This document shows positions 1-10,859 of a DNA stretch of 64,000 bases, piece by piece. Under the pieces are notes generated by a model. It saw only the letters and a list, made by a program, of their open reading frames with translations. It was not told where the DNA came from and made no database searches. Each line of letters begins with the position of its first letter. Position 1 is the stretch's first letter. The position numbers were made by a program, and so were the translations under genes. This DNA is from Acridotheres tristis (lineage: Eukaryota; Chordata; Aves; Passeriformes; Sturnidae), in contig CM072884.1 in NCBI GenBank assembly GCA_037013685.1, positions 114,895,730 through 114,959,729 on the forward strand, read 5' to 3'.

Positions 1-199
1 GCTCCTCAACCCCCTAAACCCTGGGCGAGGGTCTCGAGGCTCCTAGCTCTTGCCAACCCCGGAGGGGCAGCACTGCGGGGACTGGAGGGGTCAGGCGGGA
101 GCAGCGATGGTGACACAGGGTATGCGGGGTCCCTGCACCCCGTGTGGACCAGTCTGACCCTGTACAGGATCACAGTCACTTCGTTCGATAACCTCCAAC

Positions 200-1600
200 T
201 GAGTCCAACCTGTGACTGATCCCCACTTTGTCACTCATCCCAGAGCACTGAGTGCCACATCCAGTACTTCCTTGAACACTTCCAGGGATGAGGACTCCAA
301 CCCCCCCGGGCAGCCCCTTACAATATGTGGCACCCCTTTCCATGAAGAAATTGCTCCTGATGTCCAACCTGAACTTCTCCAAGCACAGCTTGCAGCTGTT
401 TCCTCTTGTTTCCTGGGAAGGTCCCCCCTGAGCCTCCTTTTCTCCAGCCTGAGCCCCTTTTCCAGCTCCCTCAGCCCCTCCTGGGGCTCCAGCCCCTTCC
501 CAGCTCCGTTCCTTGCCCTGGACACGCTCCAGCCCCTCAGGGTCTCTCTTGCCTAGAACTGGACACAGCCCTCGAGGGTCTCACAGTGCCCAGCACAGGG
601 GACAGTCCCTGCCCTGGGGCTGTGCCCACAATGGGGCTGGTACAGTCCAGATGTCATCGGCCTCTTGCCCACCTGGACACACCTGAGCTCTTGTCCAGCC
701 ATTGTCACTAGCAACCCCAGGTTCTTTCCCAGCTTTCCAGCCTCTCTTCCAGCCCAGAATGTTGCAGGGGATTTTGGTGACCTGTGTGGAAGACCCAGCA
801 CTTGCCCTTGTTGACCTTCACACTGTTGGCCTTGGCCCCTTGTCCAGCCCGTCCAGCTCCCTCTGCACAGCTCTCCTGCCCTCAGCAGGTCCCTGCCCCA
901 ACCAACCGTGTGTCGTCCATGAACTCACTGAAGACACACTCTTGCTCCCTCCAGACCTTTGGTAACTGCTGGACAGCACTGGACCCAGCACTGAGCCCTG
1001 GGGAGCCCCAGCAGTGCCTGGTCCCCCTGGATGTGGCCCCATTCTCACCTCTCCCTGGGCCTGGTCCTCAGCCAGGTGTTCCCAACAAGGAGCACCTGTC
1101 CCAGCCAGGCTGCAGGTGCTCCATGAGATGCCAGGGAGATGCAGAATGTGCGAAAGACTTTGCTAAGCTTCAGGCAGGCACACCCGGCCACCAGGGCCAC
1201 CCTGTCCCAGCAGGAGACCAAGTGGGTGAGGCAGGACTTGCCTTTCCCAAGCCCCAGCTGGATCTGGTCCTCTGCTTGTCCTGCCCATGCTGTGGGACCC
1301 ACAGGTGATCTGTCCTAGGGCCTTCCCAGCATCGGGGACCAGGAATAGGCATGGACTTCCCTGGATTTTCCCTCCAGCCCTGCTTGAGAATAGGGTCACT
1401 GGCCACCTCCAGGGCCTGGGAACCCCCGGGTGGCAGGGGCTGGCAGGGAATGATGAATAGTATCTGAGTGAGCTCTGCTGCCCTCCAGGATCCCCCACGG
1501 ATGGCCAGAGTTGTTCTGTGACCCCTCCACAGCCCCTGTGATATCCCCAGGGATCCACTGGCCCCAGGGACCTGCGGGGTTTGAGCGGCCAAGCAGGTCA
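200..1600 (-). mobile_element. CR1 LINE fragment, about 1.4 kb, antisense to the + strand
   Basis: From about 200 the + strand reads as the reverse complement of an avian CR1 retrotransposon. The 3'-end side is at about 200-545 (CTTGAACACTTCCAGGGATG, then the GAAGAAATT and TCCAACCTGAACTTCTCC region). It continues through the reverse-transcriptase-coding part, with recognisable stretches such as CTGGACACGCTCCAGCCCCT near 520 and CACTGAGCCCTGGGGAGCCC near 990, and fades near 1600. No long reading frame survives, so it is a decayed non-autonomous remnant. Similar ACCAGTCTGACCC / ACCAGTCCAACCC motifs lie on both sides (about 148 and 1655), so it may have landed in a pre-existing minisatellite. 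Boundaries are approximate because they rest on remembered consensus rather than an alignment. Confidence 0.8.
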
Positions 1601-1619
1601 CTGACCACTTTCTCCTGGG

Positions 1620-1710
1620 TACACAGACCAGTTCCTACTCCTCATACAGACCAGTCCAACCCAGATCCTGCTGCCAGCACAGACAAGTCTGACCCAATAC
1701 AGACTAGTCT
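1620..1710. repeat. Short degenerate minisatellite
   Basis: The motif ACAGACCAGTCCAACCC recurs in degenerate form at about 1624, 1645, 1680 and 1698. A related copy lies at about 148 on the far side of the CR1 fragment. I see no coding signal. The stretch from here to the TRIM3 polyadenylation signal holds nothing else I recognise. Confidence 0.4.
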
Positions 1711-1996
1711 AACCCTGTCCCCACTCCCAGTCCCGCCCAGTCCAGCCTTGTTCCCACTCCCAGTCTGTCCCTGTCCCTGCAGATGGGCCAGTGCTGGAAG
1801 AACGCCCAGGCAAGGCAGGCGCCCATGGTGCCACTGAGCTCCAGGCACCGTTCCTGTCCCTGCTTGGCCTGGCACTGTCTGGGCGTGTCCAGCACACACA
1901 GGAGGGCCCACAGGACAGAGGGGGTTGTAGGGCAGGGTGTGTGAAGGATAGGCAGGGCTACGGGGCAGCACGGGGCCAGGGTAACTTCCAGAATAC

Positions 1997-2002
1997 TTTA
2001 TT
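1997..2002 (-). terminator. TRIM3: TRIM3 polyadenylation signal
   Basis: TTTATT on the + strand is AATAAA on the minus strand, about 500 bases downstream of the TRIM3 stop codon, giving a 3' UTR of roughly 2505 to 1980. No better signal lies closer to the stop. Confidence 0.7.
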
Positions 2003-2505
2003 TTGTACATACAGTTTTGTCAGCGTGCGGCAGCTGCCCCACAACCCCCAGAGCCCCCCAGAGCTGTGGAGCAGCAGTGCAGCGGGGTAGCAGGCACACA
2101 CAGTTACCCCACAGCTGGGGAGGGGTGCTGGGGAGATGGGGGGCAGCCCTCAAGGGGCATGGGGCTCTGGACTGGCCACCCCACAGTCCCCCCAAGCCCT
2201 TCCAGCGGCTCCCCCTGCCCCTCACACCCCCCACACCTTGGGGACCCTGTCGGCTGGGGCAGTGGGATGCTGGCCCTGCCATGGGGCAGGGTGAGGGGTC
2301 AGACCATGACCCCCAGGCAGCTCCCACCCCACAGGACCCATCCTCACCCCCTCCCAGGCCCAGCTGCCCCCCCTGGGATAAAGTGCACATGAAGCCAGGA
2401 TGGCGCTTGGGGGGCAAGCGAGGCCATGGGGCAGCCGTCAGTCCACGCCCTGCTGCAGCTGCAGGCTCCATCCTGCCCGCAGCCGTGCCCGCAGGGTCCT
2501 GCCCG

Positions 2506-5500
2506 TCACTGCAGGTAGCGATAGGCCTTGAAGCAGTGGTTGCCCGAGTCGGCCACGACAACGTGGCCGTCGGAGGTGAGTGCCAGCCCCTGTGGCCCGT
2601 ACAGCGGGTCAGCCGCCGTGTTGATGTAGGACAGGAACGAGCCCGCACTGTCGAACACCTGCAGGAGGTGCACACAGCTGTGCCCAACAGCCCCATGGCC
2701 CAGGGTCACGCAGCTCCAATGGCCCCAAGCCCAGGGACCCCCAGCCCTGATAGCCCCCAGACCTGCAGGACACACTCTCTGTGGGGGGGATGTGGTCAAG
2801 ATCCCCCCTAGGTCTATTCCAGTTAACCCAAGACCCTGAGCAGTTGCTCCCAGGTGACTCCAGACCCCTTCCCAGTCGCTCTCGGTGCAAAACACTTCCC
2901 AGTTCCTCCCAGTTGACCCTAGGCCCCCAGGGACCATTCCCACTTGACCTGAGACCCTTCTTTGTTGCTCCCAGTTGACTCCAGTTGCTCCCAGTTGACC
3001 CTAGACCCCTCCCAGTTGACTGTAGACCCTGCACTGACTCTTCCCAACTGTCCCAAAATTCTTTCCAGCTGCTCTCACTTAAACCCAGCTGCTTCCAGGG
3101 TCCCCGCAGGTGCCCACACCACCTAACGGCAGGGCAGGGATGGGGAGGGGCCAGTGCTGCACCCCCTTGGGCAGGTACAGGTATACAGGTGTCTGCGCAG
3201 GTACCCGTGTTTAGGCGCACACACAGGTGTCTGTGCAGATGTTCAGGTGCATGCACAGGTGTCTGTGCAGGCATAGGTCGGTACCTGGATGCGGCTGTTG
3301 CCCCAGTCAGCCACGATGATGTTGCCATTGCTGTCCACGGCCACCCCTGTGGGCGCGTTGAACTGCCCGTTGCCCTCCCCATGCGACCCAAACTTGAAGA
3401 GGAACTCACCCTCTGCGTTGTACACCTGGTGGGCACGGGGGGACAGCACAGGGGAGTCGTGGGGGTCACTGGTCACTGCAGCCCCCCAGCCCTGAGAGCA
3501 CCATCTCAGCACCCGCCTGTGGCTGCTCTCACCTTTACAGAGTGGTTGTGGAAGTCGGTCACCACGATCTCATTCTTGTTGTTGACAGCCACAAAATGGG
3601 GTCCTGGGGAGACAAAGGGGGCTCAGCCTGAGTGGGGCACAGGGAACTCATCCCCAAGACTGGGGGGCTCAGCCCTGAGGGGAATGGCAGGGTTCGGGTT
3701 CAGTCCCGGCCCCATGACAGGACCAGACTGGACCCAGAGCCCTGAGGCATGGACAGGGCCCAGAATTCAGAGCCCCCAGGATGGAGCACTGCCAGAACCT
3801 GAGCCCAGAGCCTGAATCCAGAACCCACTCCTACAATTTGTGTCCAGAACCAAACCCAGTGCCCCAGTCTAGAACACAGAGCTCAGAACCTGGAACCACA
3901 TCCCAGCCTGGGAAGCAGAACCAAACCCTGAACTCACATCCTGGGATCTCAGTCCCGAACCAGAACCCAGAAACAGAACCTGGAACTGGATCACCAGCTG
4001 AGAGCCCGGAACCTGATGCTGGACCCAGAACCAGAGCCTGGCCCCCTGTCCAGCCCCAAAACTCAAACCAGAGCTCAGAACAAGTCTTGAACCCAGAACC
4101 TGAACCCACAGCCCAGAACTGGATCCAGAAAGCCAGTATAGAACTGGAGCCTAGACCCGTCCCACAGCCTCAGGCCATTCTTAGGGGTCCCACGGCCACC
4201 AGTCCACTGGTCCTTGGGGAGCCCAAGGCCTCCCAGCTGGGGGGGTTCCAGGGATACCTGCAAACTGGCGCTCAGCAGTGCCACGGGAGCCAAAACGTGC
4301 CACTAGCTTCCCGTTGGGCTGGAAGATGAAGACGCAGCAAGCCTTGTTGTCCACCACGATGATGTGCCCATTGCGGTCCACGGCGACGCCCTTGGGGCCC
4401 ATCAGCCGCCCCGCGCCCAGCTTTGTCTGGGGGGGACAGAGATTCAAGGGGGGAAGTGCCGTGGACCCCCCACCCCACAGCTCCCCCCTCAGACCCCTGC
4501 ATCCCTGCTTTCCCTCACCTTGAACTTGCCCTCAGGTGAGAACACACTGACCCAGCGGTTGTCGTAGTCGGCCACAATGATGTCACCATTGGTGTCCACC
4601 GAGACCCCCGTGGGGCGCTGGAGCTGCCCTGGGGAACGCCCCCGCACCCCGAAACGCAGCCGGAACTGCCCTTCATTACTGAACACCTGGGGGGGCAGCA
4701 GGGTCAGGGGAATCGGGGGGAACACCCCAACCCCTTGAAATGCAGCCAGAACTGCCCCTCCTTGAACAACTGTGGGGGGCAGGAAGGAGCAGGGGGTGTC
4801 AGTGGGGGTCCTGGGAGAGTTCAGGGACCCCGGGAGACCATACCTGCACACATTGGTTACTGCTGACAGGGTGAGTGGGGTCATGGGGATCCAGGGTTAC
4901 CCGGGGGGATCCCGTGGGGGTCAGTGGGGGTCCCAGGGGTCCATACCTGCATGCACTGGCTATTGCTGTCAGGGTAAGTGGGGGGTCAACAAGAGTCAGC
5001 GGGGGTCCTGGGGGGGGTTTGGAGGTCCCAAGGGTGTCCATACCTGCACGCACTGGTTGTTGCTGTCGGCCACGACGATGCGACCGGCACTGGATGTGGA
5101 GATCCCCTGCAGGTTTGTGAACTCGCCCTTCTCCCGGCCACGGCTGCCTGCAGGCATCGGTCAGGGGGGCACACGGGGCCCCAGGAGACCACTCACCATC
5201 CCGGTAAACCCCTGCCACCCCCTGGGGTCCTCCACCACCATCTCTGAGAGTCATGAGGAGCCCAGAGAGACCCGACCGTCCTGGGGAGCCTTGGGGAGTC
5301 CCTATAGGCCCCCCTCATCCCAAGACACCCTCAATGCCCTAGGACCCCCCCCCGCCCCCTGCTCACCCACGCGAAAGATGAGCTCGTCCTCGATGGGGTT
5401 CTCCTTGCGCTTGGCGCTGCCGTACATGCTGGCGGGGCGGCGCAGCGCCTTCTGCCGCACGTGCCCCCCACCCGGGGACTTGACGCGGCGCTTGGCCTCC

Positions 5501-8500
5501 TCGGGGGACGGGGGGACATCGCTGGGGCGCAGGGCACGCGCGCGGAAGGGGGAGCCGCGCACGGGCTGCCCGTACAGCAGGATGGACAGCACAAAGTCAC
5601 CCTCGGTGCGCGGCGTGTACACCAGCTCGTAGGTGCCGTTGCGGTTGTCCTGCACCTCGGCCTCGGCCGCGGCGCCGTCGGGGCCCGTCACGGCGAAGCG
5701 CAGGCGGGCGCCGCCGCTGCGCACCAGCGCCCCGTCCTTGTCCTTGGTGGTGACGCTGAGCGAGCAGGGCTGCCCCACCACGGCCTGGCGCAGCCCCTCG
5801 CCCGTGGCCACCGTGGTATGCGCCGTGGCGCTGGTGGTCAGCAGCGCGCCCAGGTTCTGGATGGAGCGGCGCAGCCCCTCGGGCTCGGCGTGGAACTCGA
5901 GCTGCGCGTTTTCGTGCGGGTGCTCAGGGAAGGGCCGTGCTGCCAGCTCCCGCAGCCGCTCGCCCATCTGCTTCTGCACCAGCAGCACCTCCGTGGCTGA
6001 GCCGTGGTGCAGCGCCTGCTCTGTGAACGCACAGCTGCTCAGGATGCTCTCCTGGCCCTGCCGCAGCACCTCCAGCTGCGCCTCCAGCACCTGTGGGACC
6101 AGAACATCACCTGTGGCACCAGGTGGGACCCCAGTGCCAGCACCCACACTGGAACCATATCCTGGCCCTGCCACTGCACCTCCAGCTGGGCCTCTGTGCA
6201 TCCCGTGGGGATGGCACGTCTCTGTGGTGTCGGTGTGGGACCCCCACAGCCAGCACCCTAACCAATACTCCACCTGCACCCCCACCTGCACTCCAGCCAT
6301 GGCCACAATTCCAATGCTGGTGCTGCACTGGGACCCCAACTGTTGCACCGGCAGGGCCACTGGCACTGGGGTATGGCTGGAGCACCCACACACCCTCCCA
6401 GGAAGGGCTGGTGAAGGGCACAGAGTCACAGGTGTGTTACCTGCTGCTTGGCAGCACAGGTGGCTTCCAGGTCACGCAGCAGCACCTCCCGCCGCTGCCG
6501 CAGCGCTGCCTCCAGCTCCTCGAAGCTGCTCCCGATCTCTGCCTCAGCCTCAGCCCGGCGTTGCCCCAGCTGCCGGCTGATCTCGGCCACCAGCCCCACA
6601 GCTGCCGCCAGCTGGGGGAGCCTGGGAAGACACAGGGACCCCCTGAACTCCCAAACCCCCACCAACCCCACCTGAACCCTGAAGCCCCCCCACAGCACCT
6701 TCATCCAGCTGTGGTATCCTGCAGAAGGAGGACATGGGGACTTCCTGAACCCTCAAACCCCACAGTACCCACGATGCCCTCAGCCACCCCTCCGCCATGT
6801 GTGGGTGGCATCAAGCTGGCGCTGCAACGAGTGGGAGTGGGGTCATGGGGACACCCAGGGACTCCTTGACCCCCGTACCTGGCGCGCACAGCGTCGAGCT
6901 GGTGCTGCAGGGCTGCCTTGTGCTGCTCCAGCACATCACGGAGCGGCACGGTGCGGTGGTCCCGGTGCTCCCGCCTCTCCCCCTCCGTGCACTCCCGGCA
7001 CATGGCTGTCTCGCAGGGCTCGCAGTAGAATTCCATCACCTGCCACACCTGCACTCACCTGCTGCCCCACAGCCCAGCCCACAGGACCCTGCAGCCCACC
7101 CTAACTCACCTTCCGAGCCCACACAGCCTCTCCCAGACTCTCTGGACCACTGCAGCCTCCCACAGACCCCCTCTGGACCCCTTCTCCAAAGCCTGCAGCC
7201 CACCCGACCCCTCTCCAGATCCTCACACATGTCCTTAGCCTTCCCCAGATCCCAGCCCCACTAAAGCCTTTCCAGGTCCTGCAGGACCCCAGCCCCCCCG
7301 AGTCACATCAGCCCTCTGGACCCCCCAGCCCTCCCAGACACCCTGAGCCCCTACAGCCCCCTGCAGTCCTCCCAGCCCCTCGCCAGCCCTCGGCCCCCAC
7401 CTTTCCCTCGTGGTTTGGGCAGCAGAGCGGCTGCCCGGTGGCGGCGCCCAGGGGGGGCAGGGGTGCAGGGGGAGCCCCGCGGGGGTCAGGATCCCGCTGC
7501 AGCACCTCCATCAGGTTGGTGATGAAGAAGTTGTTGGGCAGCGCCGGGACCCCCCGCTCGGGCAGGATCGAGGTCTGGCGGCACACAGGGCACGACAGGG
7601 ACAGGCTCTGGGCCGGAATGTAGTTCTGCAGACACCTGGGGTCACAGGGGTCACGGGGGTCACTGGGGTCAGGGGTCACATGGACATGACAGGGACAGAC
7701 TCTGGGCCAGGACATGGAAGGGGCAGAGATAGGAATGGGGGAACATGGCACCTAGGGCTGGGGGCTGGTAGAGAGTGGGATGGACAGATCAACACAAGGG
7801 TCAGGGTGCAGGACAAGGGCACACAGGTAGGCCTGGGGACAGGCAGTGGCACGGGTATAGATGGATGGACAGGGGGCTGCCCACACTGACAGTGGGATGG
7901 GGGCAGCAGGACAGACAGATAGGGTGAACACAGGGAGAGATGGGCAGCAACATAGACAGGAGTGTTGGGGTGCAAGCAGAGAGCAGGGGGAGAAAGGGAC
8001 AGACAGACATGAGGGCTGTGTGGTGGAAACACTGGGGTGTGAGAACAGTGTGGGAGGGACAGACAAACGAAGGGACAGATGGACAAGGTGGCAGGGCTGC
8101 ACAGCGTCACACTGGGGTGCAGGAGGCAGACAGACGAACAGACAGATGGGGAGCCTGCGCAGTGTCACGCTAGGATGGGAGACACAGATGGACAGACAGA
8201 CAGGAGGGCTATGTGGTGTCACACCAGGTTGGGGAGTGGCAGAGGAGCAGGCAGTCAGACAGATGGACAGGATGGACACAGGGCAGCAGCGCCAGTGCCC
8301 CTGCGGAGACGGACGGACGGATGGATGGATGGGAATGGAGGGTTGGAGCAGGGCCAGAGGGCTCTGGGAGCACAGAGAGAGGGGCCATCAGCAACTTGGG
8401 GACCCCAGCCACAGCACCCCCAGCACCCACACCCAGGAGCCTCAGGGGCTGTGCAGCCCTCTCAGAGAAGTGGGGTGTGGGAGGCAGTGGGGTCTCAGCA

Positions 8501-9352
8501 CCGCCATGGGTTGTGGGATGCAGGAGGGTCCCAGCCCCACTGCTGGGGACACAGGGAAGCTCAACTCCATCTCTCACTGGGGATGGGAGGGAGTGCAGGG
8601 GGGGCCTGGCTCACCATCAGCAGGGGGTCAGGGGGGCTCTGCTCACACTGCAGGTTTAAGGGGTGCAGGAAGGGTGCAGTGGGGCACACTGGGGGTGCAG
8701 CCGGTAGTGGTGGGGTACTGGCTCAGTGACACAGGGGGATCAGCAAGGCGAGGAGGGGGTGGTAGGTGCACTGGGGGGGCAGAGGGGATGGATGCTGGAG
8801 AGGGCAGGGGGCTCTTTGGGGTGTAGGGGTGCAGTCAGGACATGGGAGGTGCATTGGGAGCATCACAGTGGTGGGGTGCAGTCAGGACTCAGTGGGGTGC
8901 AGGGGGCCCAGGGCACAGTGGGGATGTGCTGGGAATGGATGCTGGCAGGGTGCAGAGGGCCCGGGAGGGATGTAGGGGTGCTCAGAGACAGGGTGGGGAT
9001 GGAGAGTGGGTGCTAGGGCACATAGGGTGCAGAGGGGTGGATGGAAGGAAGAAGTGTAATGAGGGGTCCCACCTCTCACAGAAAGTGTGCAGGCAGGGAT
9101 TGGGCTCAGGGGGTGCAGGGGGGCTCAGGAGGGGTTCAGGGGGTCCCATCTCACAGACAGCATGCAGGCAGGGATGCGGTTTGGGAGGATGCAGGGGTCT
9201 CAGGGTGGGTTCGGGAGGTCCCACCTCTCGCAGAAGGTGTGCAGGCAGGGCAGCACCTTGGGGTTGCAGTAGCGGTCGAGGCAGATGCTGCAGATCAGGA
9301 ACTGCTGGTCAATCTGCCGCACCACCGGGCTGGCGGGCTCATGGCGGGCCAT
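2506..9352 (-). CDS. TRIM3: TRIM3, brain-expressed RING finger (TRIM-NHL) E3 ubiquitin ligase, complete, 11 coding exons
   Basis: Coding exons, in minus-strand order: 9352-9225, 7635-7401, 7039-6879, 6621-6441, 6090-5367, 5147-5044, 4686-4519, 4426-4258, 3603-3533, 3425-3285, 2658-2506. Joined in phase they give 744 codons plus stop, the same length as human TRIM3. Domains in order: RING (about 20-60; [16 protein letters not shown], then CPVCRQ across the exon 1/2 junction), a B-box (CPNHEGK, then [11 protein letters not shown]), a coiled coil in exons 3-5, a filamin/ABP280 repeat (about 315-420, [16 protein letters not shown]), and six NHL propeller blades (about 470-744), ending KAYRYLQ. 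TRIM3 ubiquitinates substrates in neurons and binds myosin V in endosome recycling complexes; that is family knowledge. The start ATG lies in a CCACCATGG Kozak context. An acceptor just upstream (exon begins 9366) implies a non-coding first exon near the CpG island. Orthology is secure from sequence and synteny. Confidence 0.97.
2810..3075. repeat. Minisatellite in TRIM3 intron 10
   Basis: Degenerate repeats of about 15-30 bp built on CTCCCAGTTGACYCYAGACC (for example near 2890, 2935, 2970, 2985 and 3010) fill the 3' half of this intron. No reading frame of interest. Confidence 0.7.
3165..3285. repeat. Small tandem repeat abutting TRIM3 exon 10 donor
   Basis: The motif CAGGTGTCTGTGCAGG recurs with substitutions at about 3185, 3224, 3255 and 3267 on the intron side of the exon 10 donor. 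Several copies contain donor-like strings, but I see no exon sequence copied here. Confidence 0.55.
3780..4160. repeat. CCAGAACC minisatellite in TRIM3 intron 8
   Basis: A long run of short, irregular units around CCAGAACC / CCAGAGCC occurs every 10-15 bases through almost the whole intron between exons 8 and 9. The long open + strand frame over it is a by-product of the repeat, not a gene. Confidence 0.75.
4737..4790 (-). repeat. Decayed copy of the 5' edge of TRIM3 exon 7 with its acceptor
   Basis: The + strand at 4737 (GAAATGCAGCCAGAACTGCC) copies the start of exon 7 at 4651 (GAAACGCAGCCGGAACTGCC), 86 bases away. The copy includes the polypyrimidine-AG acceptor side. It would encode EGQFWLHF against EGQFRLRF in the true exon. 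It cannot replace exon 7 because only the first part is copied. Confidence 0.75.
4841..4975 (-). repeat. Two decayed copies of the 3' edge and donor of TRIM3 exon 6
   Basis: TACCTGCACACATTGGTTAC at 4841 and TACCTGCATGCACTGGCTAT at 4944 match the true exon 6 end at 5041 (TACCTGCACGCACTGGTTGT), with spacings of 103 and 97 bases. On the minus strand each copy keeps the coding tail SNNQCVQ in altered form, followed by an intact GTATGG donor. They form a short tandem array starting inside the exon. Confidence 0.85.
6151..6195 (-). repeat. Decayed copy of the 5' edge of TRIM3 exon 5
   Basis: CCTGGCCCTGCCACTGCACC at 6161 repeats CCTGGCCCTGCCGCAGCACC at 6051, inside the start of exon 5, with 110-base spacing and continuing similarity (CTCCAGCTGGGCCTC). 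It sits in intron 4 just upstream of the true acceptor. Confidence 0.75.
7640..8350. repeat. GACAGACAGATG-rich simple repeat in TRIM3 intron 1
   Basis: Irregular GACA/GATG tetranucleotide-type repeats (ACAGACAGAT, GGACGGACGGATGGATGG near 8310) with larger units of about 50-60 bases fill the intron 3' of the true exon 1. No exon or regulatory element is recognisable. Confidence 0.6.
8590..9217 (-). repeat. Minisatellite that has captured the TRIM3 exon 1 donor
   Basis: The intron side of exon 1 is a GTGCAGGGGG-type minisatellite. Its last two units, beginning GTCCCACCTCTCACAGAAAG at 9066 and GTCCCATCTCACAGACAGCA at 9143, copy the true exon 1 end (GTCCCACCTCTCGCAGAAGG at 9218), with spacings of 77 and 75 bases. 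The copies carry the last coding bases (HTFCER) and a donor-like site. Upstream units are more degenerate. Confidence 0.8.
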
Positions 9353-10085
9353 GGTGGCTTCTCAGCCTGGGAGGCACACCACAGTGAGGGGCAAGCACCC
9401 TGCAACACCCCATGGGGCTCAATGGCACCCCTAGCCCCAACCCACGGCACCACACAACCCCCACCCAGCCCAGCCGGGAGGAATTTAAATGCGTGGGAGG
9501 AACTGCACGGCACCCACACAGCCCCCCAGCCCCCTGCCCACCCCAGAGGCTCACAGAGGGCCATAAAGGAGACTCACCCTGTGGTGTGAGGGCTCAGCAC
9601 CCTGAGGCGCCCACAGCCCTGACCCATGGCACCCACAGCACCCACCCCAAGGCATCCCACAGTCCCCGGCCCCACATACATCTTGTGGGGCACACACGGG
9701 GACTCCTCCCGGCCCCCACCATGCCCATGACCCCCTGGCACTCAAAGCCAGCCCCACACGTGCCCTCCAGCCTCACCCACTACCGTGCCCCAAGCACCCC
9801 GCCCCAATCCCTGCCCCTCGGAACCCACTCATGCCACAGTCCCCTCGCCTTCCTGCCCCACGGCAGCCGCCCCCCATCCGCGGTAACCGATCGTCTACCC
9901 CATAGGGCACCCTCAGCACCCACCCTCCTGCCCCACGGGCACACCCCAACCCCACCACCCTCCTCCTGAGCCCCCCAGCACGCACCCAATCCCCATGGGA
10001 CACTCCCCACCCCTGTCCCTTGGCCCCCGTGCCCCACAGACCCTCCCAGCAACCCCCGTCCCCCATCACCCTCTGTCCCTCGCCC

Positions 10086-10620
10086 CCTCCCCTCGCCCCG
10101 GCCCCGCTCACGGCGCTGCGGCGGCTCCGCGCTCCAGGCCCCGGCCCCGCCCCGGCCGCCATTGTGCGGCACCGCCCCCCCCGCGGCACCGGGACATGGC
10201 GGGGGCCCGGGGGGGGGCCCCCACAGCCCGCGGCTCCCCCGGGGATCTCCACCCCAGTAATCGCACCCCGCACGCCCTTTACACACCCCGCGCCCCTCCC
10301 GCGGCCTCCCGCGGCCCGCGCCGTCCCCGCCGCACCCCCGGGCCGCACTCACCCCCCCCGCAGCCCCCTCCTCGCTGCCGCCCGCGCCGCGGGACCCCAC
10401 GGCGCATCCTCGGCCCCGGCCCGGGATGCGACAGGGAGGCGGCCGGGCCGGGCGGCACCAAGCGTGCTCCGGAGGGGGAGGTGAACCATGCCGCCACCTC
10501 TCCGGTTCACGGAGCCCGCCCCCGAGGACACCCGGCGCGGGGGTGCCAAGGCGTCGCTGCGGGACGCGGTGCCGCCCCCGACTGGGGGGTTCGCCGGGAG
10601 GGTCAGTGGGGAAGTGGGTA
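10086..10620 (-). promoter_or_regulatory. TRIM3: TRIM3 CpG-island promoter and probable non-coding first exon
   Basis: This block is extremely GC- and CpG-rich compared with the flanks. On the minus strand a GTGAGC donor at 10111 would end a non-coding exon at 10112 that joins the 9366 acceptor in front of the TRIM3 ATG. A CAATGGCGGCC string (10164-10154) resembles a YY1 site, a common element at TSS-proximal CpG promoters. The short inverted pair GGTGAACC / GGTTCAC lies at 10480-10515. The exact transcription start cannot be read from sequence alone. Confidence 0.6.
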
Positions 10621-10859
10621 AAGTGACCCCTCAGCTCCCCCCCCCCGATAGCAGTGGTCTCGCCTGGGCTGTGGCTCTGCAGCTGGGGGGGGGGGCTCCG
10701 CGCATCCAGGGGTACCCGGCTGTTGCCACGGCAACCACATCCCGACCCCGAATTTGGGGGGGTGTGACCCCAAATTGGAGGGGGAATAGGACTGGGGAAT
10801 GTGGGCATACAGTGGTGGGTGGGGGCATGGCGGGGCGGTTACCCAGTATAGGGTGACGG

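Noticed and set aside
784..1601. Long open frames on both strands over 784-1601
   Set aside because: They lie in the CR1 remnant and have no start, splice or domain support; openness comes from GC-rich composition.
3780..4329. 182-codon + strand frame rich in Pro, Glu and Asn
   Set aside because: It translates the CCAGAACC minisatellite in TRIM3 intron 8 and is antisense to TRIM3.
7861..8826. 321-codon + strand frame in TRIM3 intron 1
   Set aside because: Built from GACAGACAGATG and GTGCAGGGG repeats; no domain and antisense to TRIM3.
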